In this document: positions 28,788 through 37,874 of the stretch, in pieces
Numbering within the stretch: the stretch's first letter is position 1
How the letters are laid out: each line of letters begins with the position of its first letter
Source: Propionibacteriaceae bacterium
Lineage (GTDB): Bacteria; Actinomycetota; Actinomycetes; Propionibacteriales; Propionibacteriaceae
Assembly: GCA_031261455.1 (NCBI GenBank)
Contig: JAISJP010000019.1
Location: forward strand, 1-64,000
DNA: 64,000 bases
Direction: 5' to 3'
The notes under the pieces: model-generated
Seen by the model: only the letters and a program-made list of their open reading frames with translations
What the model was told of the DNA's origin: nothing
Databases searched by the model: none
Position numbers and translations under genes: made by a program

Positions 28788-29852
28788 CTAATCGGCTGTT
28801 GGAGAACTATCTGGCCCGGCCAATAACGAGTTGTAAACGTCCGCATGCTGTGCGCCGATCACGGCCCAATCACGGTCAGGCATGTCGGGGCCATTGGGGA
28901 ATCGCGCCGTATCATCAAGATGACTTAGGGCACCCTTGATAACCTGCGGCGCTAGCTCCCCGGAATATGTGCAGACCCATTCGCTCCCAAACTCCTCGAC
29001 CATCTCCCGAGCCAGCGGCGAATCGGGCATCAGAACCCTCTTGCCGGCATTCAGTGCCAGAATGAGCGAACCAGAATTGGTGATATTGCGAAACGGTAAG
29101 ACCACGAGATCAGCCCGTTTGATAACGTCCCACAACTCGTTGTCGTCAACGAAACGGAGATCAAGCAGGGCGTGAGCAAGTTCGGCAGTCCTCTGAAGCA
29201 GTTGGTCTCCATAGTGTTCGTCTTTGGCTTTTCCAACCACCCTCAGCTGCACTGGAAAGTCGCAAGCAGCAAAAGCCTCAATGAGATCCTCTACTCCCTT
29301 ATACGGACGAACCATCCCAAAGAACAGCAATTCAGGACCAAACTTATCAACCACCGTCGACGCCATCGTGACAGGGTTCATGTCCGCAAACCACTCTGTA
29401 TAACGGCCCATCTTGATGATGCTCGCATGCTCTCCGCAAGGTTCCGCCATTGAACTCGCGGACAAATAGATGCGGTAGTCTGTCATACGGTCCAGTCGCC
29501 GGAGCAGTAGTTTTTGCGCCGAATTCAAAGATTCGTGCGGCTCCAAATTGTGTACCGTACGAACCACACGAGTTTTTCTTAGGTCTAGACGCAATAGCAA
29601 CACTGCCAGCATCAAGCACTTAACTAGGGAACGCAGTGTTGACCCTCCGCGCACTAAGCTGTCTGGCCAGTGGACGTGGAATATGGCGTAGGAGCCCAAT
29701 ATTGCGGTCTTCCAGGTGAATCGCTGCGTGTCAAAGCCGACACTCGTGATTGCCTGCTCGAGCATCATGGTGAACGGATTGTCCACATGCCCAGGAGGTT
29801 CTGGCGCGAATGTCGTCAGCACCAGCGGACGAACAGGCACACTGGTGGTCAT
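28788..29852 (-). CDS. GT4-type glycosyltransferase
   Basis: 354 residues, GT-B. The N-terminal HVHWPDSLVRGG and VRTVHNLEPHESL are found in exopolysaccharide transferases of the GumH/GT4 neighbourhood; LLFFGMVRPYKGVEDLIEAF and the terminal donor region LVVLPFRNITNSGSLILALN follow. Its start overlaps the stop of the Wzx gene by four bases (ATGA), indicating coupled translation. Donor and acceptor are not readable. Confidence 0.82.
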   Translation of the reverse strand: MTTSVPVRPLVLTTFAPEPPGHVDNPFTMMLEQAITSVGFDTQRFTWKTAILGSYAIFHVHWPDSLVRGGSTLRSLVKCLMLAVLLLRLDLRKTRVVRTVHNLEPHESLNSAQKLLLRRLDRMTDYRIYLSASSMAEPCGEHASIIKMGRYTEWFADMNPVTMASTVVDKFGPELLFFGMVRPYKGVEDLIEAFAACDFPVQLRVVGKAKDEHYGDQLLQRTAELAHALLDLRFVDDNELWDVIKRADLVVLPFRNITNSGSLILALNAGKRVLMPDSPLAREMVEEFGSEWVCTYSGELAPQVIKGALSHLDDTARFPNGPDMPDRDWAVIGAQHADVYNSLLAGPDSSPTAD

Positions 29853-31345
29853 GGCTCTGGCACCCCTTTCAGTGTGTTCTTAGCCAGTCGAAAGATACGG
29901 CCAAGCATGGATCGGCCATCCCGCCAAACAACTAGGGCTGCGCCCATCGCAGCCAGCCCAGATGCCAGCGCCACAGCATAGTGTGAGTCTATGCCCCAGC
30001 CCGCATGGACTGTGACTAGCTCCACTACCCAAGGAAAGGTCCCAGTGATCAAGACAAAAGGCCACGTGTACCGAAATGCTACTCGAAACGCTTCCCCTGT
30101 TGTCACGCCAATTCGAGGCAGAGCATAGATGCAAGCTGTTGCGATCATGAGAGCCTGGCCACCTACCCAGCACCATGCGACCGCAAGTACGCCCCACTTG
30201 GCCAGAGCGAAAATCGCAATGATCATTGTCACTCGGGGAACAAGCTCTGATAATAGGAGCGTGCGTTGCTGCCCAGACGCCACCAGCAACCAGTAATACA
30301 CGTAGCCAGACATCTGGATCGCAGCGGCCAAAGACAGCGCGCTGACAACATGACCGACGCCCACCCAGTTTGCCCCCAAGAGGACTCTGGCAAACAGTTC
30401 ACCATTCATTGCAACCAACGCGAGCATAGCGGTGCTGATGAAAGCCAGTGGTTCGTGGACAGCGAGGGCAGGCACCAGCGGAGACCCTGCTGCAGGTCCT
30501 TCTTGAGAGATCTTTGGTATTGCAAGCCGAGTCATTGGTGTCGCCAACTGCTGGATCGGCATCACAGAAATCTGACGAGACCTATCGTATACACCAACCA
30601 CGCTCGGCAACTGGTACCGACCCAGTGCGACTGCGTCAACGCTCTGATTTATCGCAACCAGCATCTGAATGAGCATCACCGAACCGCCGAACGAGACGAG
30701 TTGTCTCATCTGCGCATGACGGGAGGGCATACCTGGGCGCCAACGAACTGCAAGAACTAATCCGACCAGAGTGACGCCCGCAACCGCAACTTGTTGCCAC
30801 CCCAGTGCTCGCGCACCTAATCCAAACGTCGCCCCGGTCACTCCCACCGCAATACCTACCGCTCCGGCAATAGACTCCACCAAAGAGACTCGCCCAAACT
30901 GTCCCCGGCGGTTTGCCTCGATCCGGAACTGCGCTGACATCCCGTTGAACACGAAGTTCAAGGAAAGAATGCGACAAAGGCTGGCCACCCCCGGATTTTG
31001 GTAATACTCCACAATCACAGTAGTACAAGCGTTGAACACCAGGAACAACAGGATTCCAGACGCCGTGTTCAGCCAAAACAGGTTGGACTGCTGCGCTGGG
31101 GTGATGGTCCGGGACTGGAGCGCCGCCATTGATAACCCAAGGTCACCCAAGACTGTGGCAAAAGCAACGATACCCGTCGTCATCGCCAATAGGCCGTAGT
31201 CATCTGGGGATAGCATCCTAGACAGGACCACAACGCTGACCACCTGCAGGACGTACTTGAACCAGTGCCCAGACAGCAGCGCAGCCGCAGATCGGGTGCC
31301 GAATCGGATCGGCTGGTTGGCTACCGGTTCTGTGGGTGTGTTCAT
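29849..31345 (-). CDS. wzx: Polysaccharide flippase, Wzx family
   Basis: 498-residue integral membrane protein with about twelve to fourteen helices (MOP superfamily, MviM/Wzx branch). It begins with RSAAALLSGHWFKYVLQVVS and SRMLSPDDYGLLAMTTGIVA, the signature of the N-terminal half of lipopolysaccharide flippases, and MLIQMLVAINQSVDAVALGR continues it. It is expected to turn lipid-linked repeat units to the outer face. Lies in a minus-strand run with a glycosyltransferase downstream and ugd upstream. Confidence 0.9.
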   Translation of the reverse strand: MNTPTEPVANQPIRFGTRSAAALLSGHWFKYVLQVVSVVVLSRMLSPDDYGLLAMTTGIVAFATVLGDLGLSMAALQSRTITPAQQSNLFWLNTASGILLFLVFNACTTVIVEYYQNPGVASLCRILSLNFVFNGMSAQFRIEANRRGQFGRVSLVESIAGAVGIAVGVTGATFGLGARALGWQQVAVAGVTLVGLVLAVRWRPGMPSRHAQMRQLVSFGGSVMLIQMLVAINQSVDAVALGRYQLPSVVGVYDRSRQISVMPIQQLATPMTRLAIPKISQEGPAAGSPLVPALAVHEPLAFISTAMLALVAMNGELFARVLLGANWVGVGHVVSALSLAAAIQMSGYVYYWLLVASGQQRTLLLSELVPRVTMIIAIFALAKWGVLAVAWCWVGGQALMIATACIYALPRIGVTTGEAFRVAFRYTWPFVLITGTFPWVVELVTVHAGWGIDSHYAVALASGLAAMGAALVVWRDGRSMLGRIFRLAKNTLKGVPEP

Positions 31346-31423
31346 GGTTATGACTTGGCAATGAAGATCGCCGAAGTTATGCCTCCTTAGTTCCTACCGC
31401 TGGGTCCACTAGGGTGCATCTCG

Positions 31424-32590
31424 TCAGTCTTTTCCATAGAGATCGCGCGTGTAGACCTTCGCCGCGACATCTACCAAATCGGCAGACAACCTGTTCGCAA
31501 TGATGACATCTGCAATCTTCTTGAACTCTTCGAGGCTGCGCACAACGCGAGAATGGTAGAATTCGTCTGCGTCAAGCGTCGGTTCGTAGATGACCACTTC
31601 GATGCCCTTTGCTTTGAGGCGCTTCATGACACCTTGGATAGAGGACTTGCGGAAATTGTCCGATCCGCTCTTCATTACCAGTCGATACACGCCCACCACT
31701 TGGGGATGCCTTGCCAGGATATCCTGTGCAATGAAGTCCTTGCGCGTGGTGTTGGAGTCAACGATTGCCTGAATTAGGTTTTGTGGCACGTCCGTATAGT
31801 TCGCCAGCAACTGCTTAGTGTCCTTCGGCAAGCAATACCCGCCATATCCAAAGGAGGGGTTGTTGTAGTGAGCGCCAATGCGTGGGTCCAACCCGACTCC
31901 AGCGATGATCTGTTCTGTGTTGAGACCTCGAAGAACCGCGTACGTGTCCAACTCATTGAAATATGCCACCCGAAGCGCCAAGTACGTGTTTGCAAACAGT
32001 TTAATGGCTTCGGCCTCAGTGGGATCGGTCAATAGGATGGGCACATTGTCGTCTAGCGCAGCATCAGCCAGTAGACGTGCAAACGTTTGGCCATCATCTC
32101 CACGATCTCCAACAACGATCCGCGAAGGGTGTTGGTTGTCGTACAAGGCGCGTCCTTCTCGTAGGAACTCAGGGGAAAATACGATTCTGGCGCCAGGGTG
32201 AGTTGCTCGCTGCCCTACAGTGAATCCAACCGGAACCGTCGACTTGATTGCAACAAGTATGTTGGGCCTTGCCGCCAAGGCGGCGCGAATAGTGGACTCA
32301 ACCGTCAAGGTATCAAAAAAGTTGCGTTCGGTATCATAGTCCGTGGGAGTGGCCACGATAGCCAAGTCAGCATCCTCATACGCAAACGATGGGTCTGTGG
32401 TGGCCACCAAGCTGAGGTTTCCGGCAGCCAACTCTGCCTCGATGCCTTCATCCACTATGGCGGACTTACCGGCGTTGATGGCTTCGACGCGGCTCGGGTT
32501 GATCTCGAGTATGCGCACCCGGTGCTTGCGAGCCAAGAGCACCGCATTCGCGAGGCCGACATACCCCGCCCCAATCACCACAATATTCAC
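31424..32590 (-). CDS. ugd: UDP-glucose 6-dehydrogenase
   Basis: 388-residue enzyme that oxidises UDP-glucose to UDP-glucuronate with two NAD+. Rossmann start [19 protein letters not shown], then [32 protein letters not shown], and the thioester-forming Cys in [15 protein letters not shown]. Similar in length and pattern to Streptococcus HasB and E. coli Ugd. GTG 32590 stands 6 bases after a TAAGAT box with no ribosome-binding site. Suggests glucuronic acid in the polymer. Confidence 0.96.
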   Translation of the reverse strand: MNIVVIGAGYVGLANAVLLARKHRVRILEINPSRVEAINAGKSAIVDEGIEAELAAGNLSLVATTDPSFAYEDADLAIVATPTDYDTERNFFDTLTVESTIRAALAARPNILVAIKSTVPVGFTVGQRATHPGARIVFSPEFLREGRALYDNQHPSRIVVGDRGDDGQTFARLLADAALDDNVPILLTDPTEAEAIKLFANTYLALRVAYFNELDTYAVLRGLNTEQIIAGVGLDPRIGAHYNNPSFGYGGYCLPKDTKQLLANYTDVPQNLIQAIVDSNTTRKDFIAQDILARHPQVVGVYRLVMKSGSDNFRKSSIQGVMKRLKAKGIEVVIYEPTLDADEFYHSRVVRSLEEFKKIADVIIANRLSADLVDVAAKVYTRDLYGKD

Positions 32591-32594
32591 AGAT

Positions 32595-33899
32595 TTATCT
32601 TACCGGGTTATGAAGCGGGATGTGGTCGAGTTCGGAACTGGCCAAGCTACTTGGAATCTGGGGTTTACTCTGTCGCTGATCAAGTTGGGGCAGCAAGAAG
32701 TACAACGGCAGGATGATCCCCCAGGCGTAGCCACCAAAACGGTCAAAGGACACGCCCTCTGCCGAGCAAATGATGACCAACGAGATAATCGAGCCAGTCA
32801 GAGCCTGCAGTATCCTGTCGCTCTGACTGGCGGCTATGACTGACGCCATCAGCAAGAGTCCTACTAGAAGGAGCCCTGCCAGGAGGCCACCTCGGGCGAC
32901 TTGCGTCAAGATAGTGTTGTGGGCCGTGAAGGCCGCGAATCCGTTGAGTCTCTCCGTGACGTCTCCCCCGGCGTGGAACGCTCCGTCCCCGACACCGAAC
33001 AGCCAGTGCGACGCTAGAGCTTCGCGCGTCACCCTCCAGATCCAGCCCCGATTCGTCAGAAACCCATCAGAGAATCCGATGAATGGCGTCATCGCCGCGA
33101 TAATAACGGCCCCGACAAAACACACTCGACGAAATCGTGGCGTCCCTCTGGGTTGGGTGATGATTGGGACTATGACGACGGCCATGACTGCCGCAAAAAT
33201 GCTGATCCTAGACGCTGTCAACAACAGTGTGAAAGCCACGAAGAGAAATGAAACCATGCGGCAGCCGTTGTCTCGTATAGAGATGATGAACGGAAGACCC
33301 AGAGCCAGCGCGCACCCGAGATTATTTGGATGTGAAAAAGGGCCGGCCAACGGAGTAATACCGAGAACAGACTTGTCTAGGCCTGTCGTCCAATTGCTGG
33401 CGAGTCCACCACCTTCCAAACCGAGCCCGACAGAGATGGCCGCGGTTAGCACCGTACACAGTGCTACAGATCTGATCGTTGCTTCAGTACAGTCGGCAAA
33501 GAGACAAACAGTGGCCACCAGCAACCCGTACATTTGCATACTGCTGACGCTGCGGTGCGTCAGTATGTCAACTGCGATAGTGGTGCCGACAAGCATCAAA
33601 GGAAGCAAAGCGCTCCAAGAGAAGCGGCGATTGTTTGCTAGCCCCCCCATAATTATCTGAATGCCGCTGAGCGCCAAACCCGCAATGCAGACGAAACGAA
33701 TCCCTTGGAACCAGAACCCAGTGGTGATGATGTCGTGATTGGCGCCAGAAACTGCGCCCGAGGCGGTGCCGTCGGCCAGCACACTAACCGCTGCTGGAAG
33801 CACCGAGTAAGCCCAGCACCAGACGATTAGGAGTGCGCCGGAATCAAAGCGCCCAACTCCCGTAGGGCCAAGGTAGCAAGCGCGGAAATCATTCACCAA
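32595..33899 (-). CDS. Wzy-like polysaccharide polymerase / O-antigen ligase family membrane protein
   Basis: 434 residues, about eleven helices, ending 5 bases before ugd. The long periplasmic-type loop before the last helices contains [20 protein letters not shown] and [20 protein letters not shown], the H-N-x-x-L pattern of the Wzy_C/WaaL family. It would polymerise repeat units outside the membrane. Start TTG 33899 or GTG 33896; GGAAGGGG lies about eight bases upstream of the former. A TAGTAT box near 33935 could be its promoter. Confidence 0.82.
   Translation of the reverse strand: MVNDFRACYLGPTGVGRFDSGALLIVWCWAYSVLPAAVSVLADGTASGAVSGANHDIITTGFWFQGIRFVCIAGLALSGIQIIMGGLANNRRFSWSALLPLMLVGTTIAVDILTHRSVSSMQMYGLLVATVCLFADCTEATIRSVALCTVLTAAISVGLGLEGGGLASNWTTGLDKSVLGITPLAGPFSHPNNLGCALALGLPFIISIRDNGCRMVSFLFVAFTLLLTASRISIFAAVMAVVIVPIITQPRGTPRFRRVCFVGAVIIAAMTPFIGFSDGFLTNRGWIWRVTREALASHWLFGVGDGAFHAGGDVTERLNGFAAFTAHNTILTQVARGGLLAGLLLVGLLLMASVIAASQSDRILQALTGSIISLVIICSAEGVSFDRFGGYAWGIILPLYFLLPQLDQRQSKPQIPSSLASSELDHIPLHNPVR
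32597..32602 (-). promoter_or_regulatory. -10 box of leaderless ugd transcript
   Basis: Minus-strand TAAGAT, 6 bases before GTG 32590. Confidence 0.45.
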
Positions 33900-34002
33900 T
33901 GCTGCGTCCCCTTCCGTCTGTAGCCCAGTGTCATACTAGCCTACAGCGCTCAACCTGGACTCACACTTGACGCTCATCCACCTAGTGCGGACGCGTCACG
34001 CA

Positions 34003-34016
34003 TTGTTCAGGAACAA
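34003..34016. repeat. Short palindrome TTGTTC-AG-GAACAA
   Basis: A 6-bp inverted repeat with a 2-base centre, lying in the gap between the wzy-like gene and the reductase gene. Loop too short for an RNA hairpin, so if functional it is a protein-binding site. No known regulator assigned. Confidence 0.3.
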
Positions 34017-34018
34017 AC

Positions 34019-34996
34019 CTAAAGCCTAGCGTCCTCGTTGAGCATCTCAGCGTCGTGACCAACCATGCCCGCGACCAGCTCTTCAAAGGTCAGAGAGTGG
34101 ACAAAGTCCAGTTGGTCTTGGGCTTTGGACGAGTCTCCTACGAGCGCAGGGGCATCAATTGGACGGAAAAACTGTTCGTCGATTTCGATATGGGCGCGAT
34201 AGTCCGAAATGCCCACGCTGGCAAAAGCCGCAGCGACAAACTCCTCAACGCTATGCGCGACTCCTGTTGCCAGAAGATAATCGCTCGGCTCGGCGGCGGG
34301 GATTCTTGAGATCGCGGCAACGTAGTCCGGTGCCCAACCCCAGTCGCGACGAGCCGCGATGTTGCCAAGGCTCAACACAGCCTCTCGCCCCGCTGCAATT
34401 CTGGCAACGGTCGATGTAATTTTCCGGGTCACAAACGTCTGTGGGCGTCGAGTTGACTCATGGTTGTACAGGATGGCGTTGGACGCATGAAGGCCCCTGT
34501 CCCTAAATATCCGCACCAAGTCATGTGCAAAAGCCTTCGCGGCACCGTATGGCGAGATCGGATTCAGCGGCGTGTTCTCATTTTGAGGAGAAACGCTGGG
34601 ATTGCCGAATATCTCAGCGGATGAGGCTTGCACAAAAGAAACATCTTCGCCCGCTTCGTGCAGCTTCCACGCGCTGGCCAGCAGCCCCGCAACAGCAGCC
34701 CCCGACACCGATGCAGTAAGCGCGGGCTTGTCCCACGACAGCGCTACTGAGCTGATTCCACCTAGGTTGTAGATCTCGTTAGGCACGATTGATTCAACAA
34801 GAGACTCGATGGCAGCCGAGTCTCTTAGGTCGCCGACGTGCAAGGTGACTCTCTCGGCAACGCCACTCAAGTTATCCAACGGTTCTCCCTGGAGAACCAA
34901 CCCGTGAACGCTATATCCGTCAGCAACCAAGCGCTCAGCTAGGTATGATCCGTCTTGCCCGGCGAGCCCGGTAATAAACGCCCGTCTAGCGGTCAT
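34019..34996 (-). CDS. GDP-6-deoxyhexose reductase-like SDR (Rmd/Gmd family)
   Basis: 325-residue extended SDR closely related to the Gmd encoded just upstream: AFITGLAGQDGSYLAERL, VPNEIYNLGGISSVALSW, ASSAEIFG, SPYGAAKAFAHDL (YxxxK) and NHESTRRPQTFVTRKI. Because gmd precedes it with an ATGA overlap, it probably acts on Gmd's product GDP-4-keto-6-deoxymannose, giving GDP-D-rhamnose (Rmd role) or a related sugar; it lacks the marks of fucose synthase. A second dehydratase cannot be excluded. ATG 34996 is chosen from the overlap; the frame to 35086 runs inside gmd. Confidence 0.82.
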   Translation of the reverse strand: MTARRAFITGLAGQDGSYLAERLVADGYSVHGLVLQGEPLDNLSGVAERVTLHVGDLRDSAAIESLVESIVPNEIYNLGGISSVALSWDKPALTASVSGAAVAGLLASAWKLHEAGEDVSFVQASSAEIFGNPSVSPQNENTPLNPISPYGAAKAFAHDLVRIFRDRGLHASNAILYNHESTRRPQTFVTRKITSTVARIAAGREAVLSLGNIAARRDWGWAPDYVAAISRIPAAEPSDYLLATGVAHSVEEFVAAAFASVGISDYRAHIEIDEQFFRPIDAPALVGDSSKAQDQLDFVHSLTFEELVAGMVGHDAEMLNEDARL

Positions 34997-35985
34997 GACC
35001 CCAGACCAGCCTGTGGCTTCTGGATCGCTAGGTCGTTTTCGACCATCATGGCGACCAACTGCGGCAAAGAAACGGTTGGCTTCCACCCGAGCTTCTCATG
35101 CGCCTTGGTGGAGTCACCAACTAGGAAATCAACCTCAGCGGGACGCATGAAACGGGGATCTTCCGTCACATATGGGGCCCAGTCGTCGATGCCAACACAC
35201 GCAAATGCCAAGTCAAGGAACTCTCGGATGGAGTGAGTTTCTCCAGTGGCAACTACATAGTTGTCACCCTCCGGTTGTTGCAGCATACGCCACATTGCAT
35301 CAACGTAGTCCCCAGCGAAACCCCAGTCGCGCTGAGCATCAACGTTGCCCAAAGCGACACTATCTTGCAGCCCCAAAGAGATCCGGGCGACGGCGTTGGT
35401 GATCTTTCGAGTGACAAACTCATACCCGCGACGCGGGGACTCGTGGTTGAAGAGGATGCCTGATGACGCGTGCAACCCATACGACTCGCGGTAGTTAATC
35501 GTCATGTAGTGCCCGTACGCTTTTGCCACTCCATACGGCGAGCGGGGCCACAACAGGGTTGACTCACGCTGAGGCACTTCTTGCACCTTACCGAACATCT
35601 CCGAGGACGAGGCCTGATAGAAGCGAATTTTGTCAATGCTGTCGCCTGCGTAAAGCCGAATTGCTTCAAGTATGTTGAGGACACCCTTAGCAGTGACGTC
35701 CGTTGTCAATGCCGCATTTTCCCATGAATAGGCGACAAAAGATATAGCGCCAAGGTTGTATACCTCATCGGGCTGTGCAGTCGCGAACGCGCGCAAGAGA
35801 CTCGACAGGTCAGTTAGATCACCCGTCAGAATAGTGACCTCTGGAACGAGTTGTTCGACAAGTTCGCGCTTGGGGTTGTTCTGACCACGTACTAGACCGT
35901 AAACGCGGTATCCCTTCGACAACAAGAGTTCAGCTAAGTAGAGGCCATCTTGCCCAGTGATCCCAGTTATCAACGCGTTAGGCAT
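34993..35985 (-). CDS. gmd: GDP-mannose 4,6-dehydratase
   Basis: 330-residue enzyme converting GDP-mannose to GDP-4-keto-6-deoxymannose. NADP-binding ALITGITGQDGLYLAELLL, DEVYNLGAISFVAYSW, YQASSSEMFGKVQEVPQ (catalytic Ser/Glu), SPYGVAKAYGHYM, LFNHESPRRGYEFVTRKI and DWGFAGDYVDAMW are diagnostic. ATG 35985 lies 7 bases after a TAGGCT box, so probably leaderless. Together with the overlapping downstream SDR it should supply a GDP-6-deoxyhexose. No GDP-mannose synthesis genes are seen in the window. Confidence 0.95.
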   Translation of the reverse strand: MPNALITGITGQDGLYLAELLLSKGYRVYGLVRGQNNPKRELVEQLVPEVTILTGDLTDLSSLLRAFATAQPDEVYNLGAISFVAYSWENAALTTDVTAKGVLNILEAIRLYAGDSIDKIRFYQASSSEMFGKVQEVPQRESTLLWPRSPYGVAKAYGHYMTINYRESYGLHASSGILFNHESPRRGYEFVTRKITNAVARISLGLQDSVALGNVDAQRDWGFAGDYVDAMWRMLQQPEGDNYVVATGETHSIREFLDLAFACVGIDDWAPYVTEDPRFMRPAEVDFLVGDSTKAHEKLGWKPTVSLPQLVAMMVENDLAIQKPQAGLGS

Positions 35986-35992
35986 GAGCCAA

Positions 35993-35998
35993 AGCCTA
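35993..35998 (-). promoter_or_regulatory. -10 box of leaderless gmd transcript
   Basis: Minus-strand TAGGCT, 7 bases before ATG 35985. Confidence 0.5.
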
Positions 35999-36038
35999 CC
36001 AGAGGCGTGATTCCTACGTGGAACTCCGACTCTTCACA

Positions 36039-37031
36039 TCAGAACAAGACGATGCCTTGAGCGGGAACCCCCACTTGGTCCAAATCTGCTATCGCCGATC
36101 TGAAATCTTCAACGGAAGTGCGTCCAAGCCTAACGCCAATGATCGGGTTGCCCACCTTGGCAACGACCGACAGCCCGTCTGGAGTGTCCACACGAACTAC
36201 TTCAACGGTGCTGGGGTTGGGGTCGGCGTCGTTGTTCCTGCCTCTAGCCTCAACCAACGCCAACAACGCCTTTTCGTCCGCTGCATCCATAACACTCACG
36301 CGAGGAGTGTCCAGCACTTGACTGCCCTTGCCAAGAAGGTCCAGTTTGGTCTTCAGCATATCGAATCCTGAATCAGCATGCAGGTCTGCAAGGATGCCGA
36401 GACCCGAGAAATCTGCAATCATCGCGGCGGTGAGGAGGGTACTTCTCCGGAGATACAGTAGACACGCAACGCCAACTCCAAGCACAAGCCCTAGCACGCC
36501 CCCAACCGCGGTACTGCGCAGATGGCTTGCGGCGCTGGGTCCATCGACGGTTTCTCTGACTATCTGAGACGTGAAGACAAGGCTGTCGGATTCAGGCACC
36601 AACTCTAACAACCTCGCTTCTACAGCCTGCCCGAGTATAGTAACGATGGCCTCAGCAACGTCTTGGTCGCTCCACTCGCAGACGATATCAAACGCGTGCC
36701 TCCCGGTCAGGGCATAAGCCTTAACTGACTCACTGATCTCTTTCAGGTCATCCGGTCCGGCCACAGCTAGTACCGCATCGTCAATCTTGTTAAGGTCCGT
36801 CTCATACCACGCTGCAGTGTATATGTAGGCAGCTAGGTCGGTAGTTCCATTGGGGGCTAGATCAAGATTGAACCCACTCACAACGACTCGATATGTGGTT
36901 TGGTATTGCGTTGCAGCGGGCCGAGGCACGAAATACCCTTGGCCTACTCCGGCACCAGCCCCCACCAAGACTAACGCCGCGACCAGCCCCCACCAACGCT
37001 TGGCCAGCGCAAAGACCTCCCAAATTCCCAC
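36039..37031 (-). CDS. Wzz-like chain-length regulator with a degenerate BY-kinase-like tail
   Basis: 330-residue membrane protein. Helix 1 (about 15-33), a periplasmic-type domain of about 140 residues, helix 2 (about 181-200, TAVGGVLGLVLGVGVACLLY). In Wzz/Wzc proteins a BY-kinase may follow. Here the last 130 residues end with VRVDTPDGLSVVAKVGNPI, VRLGRTSVEDFRSAIADLDQ and VGVPAQGIVLF, the order of elements seen at the end of BY-kinases, yet there is no Walker A loop or Tyr cluster. GTG 37031 is chosen since AGGAGG lies 9 bases upstream, inside a longer possible frame starting at 37058. Presumed to set polymer length with Wzy. Confidence 0.75.
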   Translation of the reverse strand: MGIWEVFALAKRWWGLVAALVLVGAGAGVGQGYFVPRPAATQYQTTYRVVVSGFNLDLAPNGTTDLAAYIYTAAWYETDLNKIDDAVLAVAGPDDLKEISESVKAYALTGRHAFDIVCEWSDQDVAEAIVTILGQAVEARLLELVPESDSLVFTSQIVRETVDGPSAASHLRSTAVGGVLGLVLGVGVACLLYLRRSTLLTAAMIADFSGLGILADLHADSGFDMLKTKLDLLGKGSQVLDTPRVSVMDAADEKALLALVEARGRNNDADPNPSTVEVVRVDTPDGLSVVAKVGNPIIGVRLGRTSVEDFRSAIADLDQVGVPAQGIVLF

Positions 37032-37195
37032 AGCCACGTACCTCCTGCTAACTGTCACTTCTTCGCCTTATCCTACGACACGTAACGGGAACGCTGGGAC
37101 ATGCCGTCACTTTCGATGCCGACGCCTAGAACCATCACCACCATGGTGGGCGCCTTCTGAGCAAGCTAGACGCTCGCGCCAAAGAAACGCAAGTC

Positions 37196-37825
37196 TCACC
37201 ACCAGAGAGGCTTGTTCTTGTGTGCCATCAGGCGATACTGTAGCCCCTTGGGGCGCTCTCGTATGGCAGCGGCCGGCACCCCCACGGCCAGGTGCCACTC
37301 GGGCAGGCTGGTGGAAACTACCGCCCCGGCACCGACGACAGTCCCGTTTCCTACACTGACCCCGGGCAGAACCACGGCGCGAGAACATATCCAGCAATGG
37401 TGTCCAACGCTAGTAGTGGACTTAACATAGGCGAAGTCCGCATCCTGCCAGTCATGCTGAGCTGACCACAGTTGCGCCCCAGCATTTATGCTTGTGGACG
37501 CACCAATAGACAACCCTCCGCGAGCATCAAGAACTACACTTTCGGCGATGTAAACGTCATCTTCGATAACGAGTGCCCGTGCCCCGCGAACGGTCAGTCC
37601 ATGAGAGATGGCGACGCCTCGTCCGATTCTTGCGCCCCAGAGTCTTAGGACCAAGATGCGAAACGCCTGCACTGGAACATAACTCGCGATATGAATGGAG
37701 ACAATTTCTGCGGAAGCTCCAACTCTTCGCACAACGCTGCGGATACTCATGACTACCTCAGAAACGACTGGTGCTCCAGAGCGCGCCGATACTAATACAG
37801 ACGGCTCCGACGACTGCGGTTTCAT
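37196..37825 (-). CDS. Hexapeptide-repeat acyltransferase (WcaF/LbH type)
   Basis: 209 residues. The left-handed beta-helix is visible as repeating hexads: ARIGRGVAISHGLTVRGA, VIEDDVYIAESVVLDARGG, LSIGASTSINAGAQLW, then the catalytic His region SAQHDW and VLPGVSVGNGTVVGAGAVVS. It resembles acetyltransferases that decorate colanic acid or capsule sugars. ATG 37825 is chosen since a TAGAGT box (37838-37833) ends 7 bases before it; MSIRSVV at 37750 is a later alternative. Confidence 0.85.
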   Translation of the reverse strand: MKPQSSEPSVLVSARSGAPVVSEVVMSIRSVVRRVGASAEIVSIHIASYVPVQAFRILVLRLWGARIGRGVAISHGLTVRGARALVIEDDVYIAESVVLDARGGLSIGASTSINAGAQLWSAQHDWQDADFAYVKSTTSVGHHCWICSRAVVLPGVSVGNGTVVGAGAVVSTSLPEWHLAVGVPAAAIRERPKGLQYRLMAHKNKPLWW

Positions 37826-37832
37826 GATGAGA

Positions 37833-37838
37833 ACTCTA
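37833..37838 (-). promoter_or_regulatory. -10 box of leaderless acyltransferase transcript
   Basis: Minus-strand TAGAGT, 7 bases before ATG 37825. Confidence 0.45.
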
Positions 37839-37874
37839 CCCGCACTGCTCGCCTCTGGGCATCGCATCCAATTC

